Assembly (NCBI GenBank): GCA_017301975.1
Contig: JAFLEI010000031.1
Span: 24,700 to 88,699 of the forward strand
Direction: 5' to 3'
From: Verrucomicrobiota bacterium
GTDB lineage: Bacteria; Verrucomicrobiota; Verrucomicrobiia; Verrucomicrobiales; Verrucomicrobiaceae
DNA length: 64,000 nucleotides
The stretch's first letter is position 1. Every line of letters starts with the position of its first letter. Of this stretch, positions 59,088 through 64,000 are shown in pieces. Below the pieces are notes generated by a model, which worked only from the letters and a program-made list of their open reading frames with translations, was not told the DNA's origin and ran no database searches. The position numbers were made by a program, and so were the translations under genes.

Positions 59088-60566
59088 TTACTTCTTCTTT
59101 TTCCCCTTCTTCCCCGTCTCACTCTTCCACAGCACAACATCGGCAAAATCATTGGCCGAGTCCGGGCCCGCGGTGCTGCGGCCGCGTTCGATGTCGGCCT
59201 TCAGAAGGTCGAGGAGCTGGTTCACGATTTCGGGTTTTGTTTCGAAGAGATTCGTCGTTTCGCCGAGGTCGTGCTGCATGTCGTAGAGCTGGCCCTTCGG
59301 CGCACTGGCGGGCATCTGCTTTTCATTCGGCGAGGACCAGCCGCCGGAACCCTTCGCGAGCGCGAGTTTCCACGGTCCCTGGCGGTAGGCGAAGTGGCCG
59401 CTGATGGAATGATGAATGACGCCGTGGCGCGTGGAGACAATGGGTCGCCCTTTCAGCGCGGGCAGGAAACTGACGCTGTCTTCACAACTGCCCGCAGGCA
59501 CCGGCTGGCCGATGATCTCGGCGGTGGTGGCGAAGAAATCGACGAGGCAGATGAGCTGGTCGCAGGTGGACCCCGCCGCGATCTGCCCTGGCCAGCGCAC
59601 CATGAAGGGGATGCGATGCCCGCCGTCCCAGATGTCCGCCTTGGATCCGCGCATGTTCGCGCTCACGAGGTGACCCTGCTTGGCGAGCTTGTCGATGCCG
59701 GCCGCTTTGGAGCAGCCGTTGTCGCTGGTGAGGAGGACAAGCGTGTTTTCCGCCATGCCGTTGCGTTCCAGCGCCTCCGCCACCGCGACGGCGACATCGT
59801 CCGTCTGCATGACGAAGTCGCCATAGTCCCCCAGGCCGCTTCTGCCTTTCCACTCCGGTGCAGGAACGATGGGCGTATGCGGCGACCCAAGCGGCAGATA
59901 GAGAAAGAACGGCTCTCCCTTGCCCTTTCGCGAGTCGATGAACTCCACGGCCTTGCGGCGCAGGCGCGGCAGCATGTGCACCACCTCGTCATGCTCGATG
60001 ACGGTGTCGTTCTCGATGACCGCCTCCATGTCGCGCGCGTGGTGGAAGCCTTGGTAATAATCAAACCCGTGCGTGATTGGCCCGTCGGGAATCTTTGCTC
60101 CGACGGGCGGAGTGTTGAAGTCTTTGGCGCTGTAAGGTTTGCCGGTCTTGGGTTCGAGATACTCGAAATTGAGGTGCCATTTGCCGATGATGGCCGTGTG
60201 GTAGCCCGCGCTCTTCAAAAAGCTGGCGACCGTGGGCCGCTCCGCCGCGATCAAGCTCGGCGCAAACCCCTCCACCACGCCGCTCTGCAGTTTTGTCCGC
60301 CAGCTATAACGCCCGGTCATCACACCGTAGCGCGTGGGCGTGCAGACCGACGAACCCGAATGCGCATCCGTAAAGATCATGCCCTGCGCCGCCAGCCGGT
60401 CGATGCCCGGCGTCGCGATCTTGCCATGCTCCGGATTGAGGCAATGCACATCGCCATAACCCAGGTCATCGCACATCAGGAAGATGATGTTAGGGTGTGC
60501 GGCTGCCGCCGCAAATGACGAATGCAGAAGGCAGAATGACAAAAGGGTGAGCAGCAGCAGGCGCAT
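59088..60566 (-). CDS. Sulfatase with Lys-rich C-terminal tail
   Basis: A 492-residue arylsulfatase-A-like protein with the repeat-derived signal MRLLLLTLLSFCLLHSSFA. HPNIIFLMCDDLGYGDVHCL starts the domain; CTPTR with Cys75 is the formylglycine site; GKWHLN and LLTSDNGCSK are further landmarks. The C-terminus ends SETGKKGKKKK, a polybasic tail shared with the next sulfatase. Substrate unknown. It overlaps no gene; 15 bp separate it from the downstream sulfatase gene's stop. Confidence 0.88.
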   Translation of the reverse strand: MRLLLLTLLSFCLLHSSFAAAAAHPNIIFLMCDDLGYGDVHCLNPEHGKIATPGIDRLAAQGMIFTDAHSGSSVCTPTRYGVMTGRYSWRTKLQSGVVEGFAPSLIAAERPTVASFLKSAGYHTAIIGKWHLNFEYLEPKTGKPYSAKDFNTPPVGAKIPDGPITHGFDYYQGFHHARDMEAVIENDTVIEHDEVVHMLPRLRRKAVEFIDSRKGKGEPFFLYLPLGSPHTPIVPAPEWKGRSGLGDYGDFVMQTDDVAVAVAEALERNGMAENTLVLLTSDNGCSKAAGIDKLAKQGHLVSANMRGSKADIWDGGHRIPFMVRWPGQIAAGSTCDQLICLVDFFATTAEIIGQPVPAGSCEDSVSFLPALKGRPIVSTRHGVIHHSISGHFAYRQGPWKLALAKGSGGWSSPNEKQMPASAPKGQLYDMQHDLGETTNLFETKPEIVNQLLDLLKADIERGRSTAGPDSANDFADVVLWKSETGKKGKKKK

Positions 60567-60581
60567 GAGGGTGGTGTAAAT

Positions 60582-61925
60582 TTACTCTGCCTTCTTCTTT
60601 TTCCCCTTCTTCCCCGGCTTGTCCTTGCCTTTGCCTGAAGCTTCGAACTCGCGGTCGAGTTCGGCGGGTCGGGCGTCTTTGAACTTATCCAACACACCCT
60701 GCAGCTTCGCCTTCGCCGCAGCCGCGTCGCTGGCGAGGGCGCTTGATGCCAGGTCCTGCTGCTCCAAGGCATCGGCATTGAGATCGTAGAACCGGCCGGA
60801 GCGGTAGAGTTTGAAGCGGTGGTCAAAGGCGTATTCCTTCACGGCCATGTCCTTGCTCTGGCGTGGGGAGTACCAGGTGTAGAGCCAGTCGCGGGGTGTG
60901 CCGGTTTCACCCTTGAGCTGCGGCAGGAAGCTCACGCCGTCCACGGTATCGGGCACTTTGACACCTGCGGCGGCGCAGATGGTGGGCAGGAAGTCGGTGC
61001 TGCTGACGAGATCCTTGGAGATGCGTCCCTGCTTGATCATGGCGGGCCAGCTCGCGATCAGCGGCACGTGGGTGCCGTGGGAGGTGGTGGTGCCTTTGCC
61101 GCCTTTGTAGTCCGTGCCTTGGAAGCGGCTAATGATGCCGGTGTTTGTGCCGTTGTCGCCGAGGAAGAGCAGCAGCGTGTTGTCGCGGATGCCGAGTTCA
61201 TCCAGCTTTGCGATAATGCGGCCCACCATCTTGTCCATGTAGGCGGTCATGTCGGCGAAATGCTTCGGCGACTGCTGCTTGTTTTCGCTGCTGATCGTCG
61301 GGTCCCAGTCCGGGCTGTCCGGGGTTGGCTGGAAGGGATTGTGCGTCAGGATCATCGGGTAGTAGAGAAAGAAGGGCTTCTCCTTGTTCTTCGTGATGAA
61401 GCTGAGCGCGAAATCATTCACCAGCGTGGGGCCGTACTCGCCGTGGGTGAAGTCTTTCTCCGCGCCGTTGTACTCCAGGCCGGGATTGGCGTAGCGTGGC
61501 GGGCGGCGTGTCTGCTGCCAGAGGCAGGCCTCTTCAAAGCCGAAGTGCTGTGGCGAGTCCAGCTCGCCGCCGAGCTGCCACTTGCCGCAGATGCCGGTGG
61601 CATAGCCCGCGCCTTTCATGAGGTGGCCAAAGGTCGTCTCCGTGCGCAGCAGCGTGCCGAAGTTGATGTAGTTGCGCACGTTGTAGCGTCCGGTCATGAG
61701 CTGCACGCGCGTGGGGGTGCACAGCGGCTGCACATGGCAGTTTTCAAAGCGCACACCCGTGGCGGCCAGCTTGTCGATGTTCGGTGTCTGGTAGGATTCG
61801 CCGCCGTTCGCCGTGATGCACTCGTAGCCGAAGTCATCGACCATGATGAGGATGACGTTTGGCTGCGCCGCAAACGACGAATGCAGAATGACGAATGTCG
61901 AAAGCAGGCCGAGGAGTAGCTTCAT
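60582..61925 (-). CDS. Sulfatase with Lys-rich C-terminal tail
   Basis: A 447-residue sulfatase with repeat-derived signal MKLLLGLLSTFVILHSSFA. Landmarks are PNVILIMVDDFGYECI, CTPTR with Cys69, GKWQLGGELDSPQHFG, and FLGDNGTNTG. The C-terminus is KDKPGKKGKKKKAE, polybasic like that of the following gene. The length is short for the family, so little C-terminal subdomain is present. It is divergent from the sulfatase at 62031 with a 105-bp gap. Confidence 0.88.
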   Translation of the reverse strand: MKLLLGLLSTFVILHSSFAAQPNVILIMVDDFGYECITANGGESYQTPNIDKLAATGVRFENCHVQPLCTPTRVQLMTGRYNVRNYINFGTLLRTETTFGHLMKGAGYATGICGKWQLGGELDSPQHFGFEEACLWQQTRRPPRYANPGLEYNGAEKDFTHGEYGPTLVNDFALSFITKNKEKPFFLYYPMILTHNPFQPTPDSPDWDPTISSENKQQSPKHFADMTAYMDKMVGRIIAKLDELGIRDNTLLLFLGDNGTNTGIISRFQGTDYKGGKGTTTSHGTHVPLIASWPAMIKQGRISKDLVSSTDFLPTICAAAGVKVPDTVDGVSFLPQLKGETGTPRDWLYTWYSPRQSKDMAVKEYAFDHRFKLYRSGRFYDLNADALEQQDLASSALASDAAAAKAKLQGVLDKFKDARPAELDREFEASGKGKDKPGKKGKKKKAE

Positions 61926-62030
61926 GGTAGCCCGGGAACGAAGGAAGGGGCGCTGATCTTCCGGCGGGTTATGCGGCGGCTTTGTTCCTCCAGGGTTGCC
62001 TTCCAGCGGTGGTTCATGTTTGATGAATCC

Positions 62031-63554
62031 ATGCGCCTTCCCATTCTCGCACTCCTGCTGTCGTCGTTTTGTCTTTCGGCCACGTTTGCGGCCACGCCGC
62101 CCAATGTCATCGTGATCATGGCCGACGACCTCGGCTATGGGGATGTGAGCTGCTACGGGGCGAAGGCGCTGCAGACGCCGAACATTGACCAGCTCGCTGC
62201 CGAAGGGTTGCGCTTCACCAGCGGCTACTGCTCCGCCTCCACATGCACGCCCACGCGCTTTTCATTTCTGACGGGCACCTATGCGTTTCGGCAAAAGGGC
62301 ACCGGTGTGGCTCCGCCCAATGGTCCCGCCTTGATCCAGCCGGGAACGCCCACCATCGCCTCCCTCATGAAACAGGCCGGGTATGCCACGGCGGTGATCG
62401 GCAAATGGCACCTCGGCCTGGGCAATCCCAGGCCGGACTGGAATGGCGAACTGAAGCCCGGACCTCTGGAGATCGGTTTTGACCACTGCCACCTGCTGCC
62501 CACCACCAATGACCGCGTGCCGCAGGTGTATGTCAGCGACCACCGCGTGCTGAACCTCGACCCCAAGGACCCGCTCTGGGTGGGTGACAAGCCGCCGTCC
62601 CCTGATTACCCCACCGGGATCACCGAGCGCAGCACGCTGCGCATGGACTGGACGCACGGGCACAATGGCACGATCCACAATGGCATCGGCCGCATCGGCT
62701 TCTACACCGGCGGCATGGCGGCGCGCTTCCGCGACGAAGACCTCGCCGACGAATGGGTGAAGCGCAGCAACACCTGGATCGAGGCGCACAAGGACGGCCC
62801 CTTCTTCCTCTTCTTCGCCGGGCATGACATCCACGTGCCGCGCATGCCGCATGAGCGCTTTCAGGGCAAAACAACGCTCGGCTTTCGCGGCGATGCCATC
62901 GTGGAGTTCGACTGGTGCGTGGGCGAGCTCATGAAGACGCTCGACCGGCTCAAGCTGGCCGATAACACGCTCATCGTGCTGTGCTCTGACAACGGCCCCG
63001 TGCTGGACGACGGCTACAAGGACGGTGCCGTGGAAAAGCTCGGCAGCCACCAGCCCGCCGGCCCTTACAGCGGTGGCAAGTACAGCGTGCTCGAAGGCGG
63101 CACGCGCATTCCCTTCATCACCCGCTGGAAAAGCCGTGTGAAGCCCGGTGTCTCAGAGCAGGTGGTCTGCACCATTGATCTCGCTTCGAGCCTGGCTGCG
63201 CTGACCGGAACCGCGCTGCCTGAGAACGCCTGTCGCGACAGCTTCAACGTGCTGCCCGCATTGCTGGGCGAATCCGGCGCGAAGGGCCGCGATCACCTGC
63301 TGCAGCAGGACAACAACGGCGTGAGCTTCGGCCTGCGCATGGGCGACTGGAAGCTCGTGCGCAGCAAGGCGAAGGGCAAATCACAGGCCGTCGTCTCCGT
63401 CAAACCTCACGCGTATCCCGAGGGGCTGCATGCCCTCTACTTCCTGCCGGACGATCCGGGGGAGGAGAACGACGTGAGCGCGAAGAATCCGGAGAGGATG
63501 CAGGAAATGATCGCCAAACTTGACGCGCTCATTGCGGCGGATGGCAGCCGTTAA
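62031..63554 (+). CDS. Sulfatase (arylsulfatase A-like)
   Basis: A 507-residue exported sulfatase counted from the ATG at 62031; the 20 in-frame codons before it lie in the divergent promoter region. The signal is MRLPILALLLSSFCLSATFA. It lacks the clear HSSF copy of the repeat found in its neighbours. PNVIVIMADDLGYGDVSCYG starts the domain; CTPTR with Cys72 is the modified site; GKWHLGLG, FAGHDIHVPRMPHERF and CSDNGPVLDDG follow. Substrate unknown. Last gene of the window; a small hairpin (63628-63645) and the fold-back element lie downstream. Confidence 0.88.
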   Translation: MRLPILALLLSSFCLSATFAATPPNVIVIMADDLGYGDVSCYGAKALQTPNIDQLAAEGLRFTSGYCSASTCTPTRFSFLTGTYAFRQKGTGVAPPNGPALIQPGTPTIASLMKQAGYATAVIGKWHLGLGNPRPDWNGELKPGPLEIGFDHCHLLPTTNDRVPQVYVSDHRVLNLDPKDPLWVGDKPPSPDYPTGITERSTLRMDWTHGHNGTIHNGIGRIGFYTGGMAARFRDEDLADEWVKRSNTWIEAHKDGPFFLFFAGHDIHVPRMPHERFQGKTTLGFRGDAIVEFDWCVGELMKTLDRLKLADNTLIVLCSDNGPVLDDGYKDGAVEKLGSHQPAGPYSGGKYSVLEGGTRIPFITRWKSRVKPGVSEQVVCTIDLASSLAALTGTALPENACRDSFNVLPALLGESGAKGRDHLLQQDNNGVSFGLRMGDWKLVRSKAKGKSQAVVSVKPHAYPEGLHALYFLPDDPGEENDVSAKNPERMQEMIAKLDALIAADGSR

Positions 63555-64000
63555 TTGAGACACGCATAACAAGGTTGAAATTTCTATTCAAAATCATGCC
63601 ATCTTCCCCACACGTCGTCTTTCCCCCAGCTCCCGGCAGGGAGCTAAGAGATTAGCCGGTGGTGAAGCGAGGCTTGCCGGGCGAGAACCACCGGATCGCG
63701 CGATAGACAGGATGAAGTCCAAGGCTGCATGCCGGAGGCATGCGAGAGACTTGCGCAGGTTTCTCGCGTGCGCTGGGTGGATGAACCCTTCTCGCATACC
63801 TCCGGCATGCGCACCTGAATGGGGCTGCTTTATGGCAGGGTCCCGGTGGTTCCCGCTGCACCGCTTCGCGGTTTCGCTTCACCACCGGCTTGTCTCTATA
63901 TTTCCCCATCCTTGAAGAGGTAGAGCCGTCGCGCTAGCGATGGCCTTGGACTCGGAATGGGAGCAGACACCAGCAGACCGCCCACCGGCTCAGGACTCAC
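63555..64000. other. 446-bp terminal region without a gene
   Basis: No convincing coding sequence is present. It contains a perfect 7-bp stem AGCTCCC-GGCA-GGGAGCT (63628-63645), possibly a terminator for the sulfatase gene, and the fold-back element described next. From 63900 on I see nothing recognisable. Confidence 0.5.
63654..63890. repeat. 237-bp nested inverted-repeat (fold-back) element
   Basis: Three nested arm pairs. Outer AGCCGGTGGTGAAGCGA (63654-63670) is a perfect 17-bp complement of 63874-63890. Middle GAACCACCGG (63685-63694) is complementary to 63843-63852. Inner GCATGCCGGAGG... (63727-63747) pairs with 63790-63810 at 20 of 21. Each end can also fold separately, since CCGGTGGT and ACCACCGG recur within it. 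No coding sequence is supported inside. This is the structure of a MITE-like or REP-pair element, or of a structured RNA gene. Confidence 0.65.

Noticed and set aside
58992..60518. 508-codon plus-strand frame opposite a sulfatase
   Set aside because: Shadow of the sulfatase gene, with no start signal or domain.

Overview
The window is a GC-rich bacterial chromosome segment that looks like a free-living member of the Verrucomicrobia (Verrucomicrobiaceae type, e.g. the Prosthecobacter/Verrucomicrobium group). This is inferred from gene content: many secreted sulfatases, a Tat-exported DUF1501 protein, PTPDL-type and PulG-like secreted proteins, an ECF sigma factor beside a Ser/Thr kinase, and hardly any Shine-Dalgarno sequences. 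No rRNA or tRNA gene, CRISPR array, prophage or complete IS element was recognised.

Layout. (1) 1-8.1 kb: a broken nucleotidyltransferase gene with a partner, hemX/ccsA-hemA (tetrapyrrole synthesis), apt-glnD (purine salvage and PII nitrogen signalling), a frameshifted DJ-1/PfpI gene and a possible ADP-ribosyltransferase-like toxin with a small partner. (2) 8.2-20.2 kb: housekeeping core with an esterase, the rpmH-rnpA-yidD-yidC-khpB cluster, a PTPDL-like cell-envelope protein, rplS, nadC, an ECF sigma/anti-sigma-like/membrane-protein operon, infA with an unusual N-terminal extension, a DEDD exonuclease-like gene and a membrane protein. (3) 20.2-25.5 kb: a REPIN-like repeat, DUF1501, an LRR gene followed by a stray DUF1501 3' end, and a Sel1-repeat protein. 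(4) 25.5-49.1 kb: a secreted glycan-degradation region. It holds two sialidase-like proteins, a DUF4838/CBM9-like giant, a hybrid histidine kinase, a GH43/32-like propeller, a ceramidase-like hydrolase + enolase-superfamily dehydratase + MFS operon, a seven-gene minus-strand operon whose products all carry export signals (metallophosphoesterase, sulfatase, LamG-like, NHL, sialidase, SASA esterase, quinoprotein), and a SulP anion transporter. (5) 49.1-63.6 kb: five more sulfatases, interleaved with three tandem small secreted peptides, a sigma factor, a Ser/Thr kinase-TPR protein and a zinc-ribbon WD40 protein.

Working together. Six formylglycine-type sulfatases plus sialidases and a sialate O-acetylesterase-like enzyme point to growth on sulfated, sialylated or acetylated polysaccharides (mucin- or algal-type). 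Sugar-acid catabolism (enolase superfamily, MFS) and a SulP transporter could handle the products. No SusC/SusD pair and no sulfatase-maturation enzyme is present in the window.

The least explained material is repeat-derived. A 110-bp element has two inverted GTAG-hairpins. A 237-bp fold-back lies near the right edge. An intergenic 'TTCGTCATTC' repeat seems to be the source of the signal-peptide coding sequence in five sulfatase genes.
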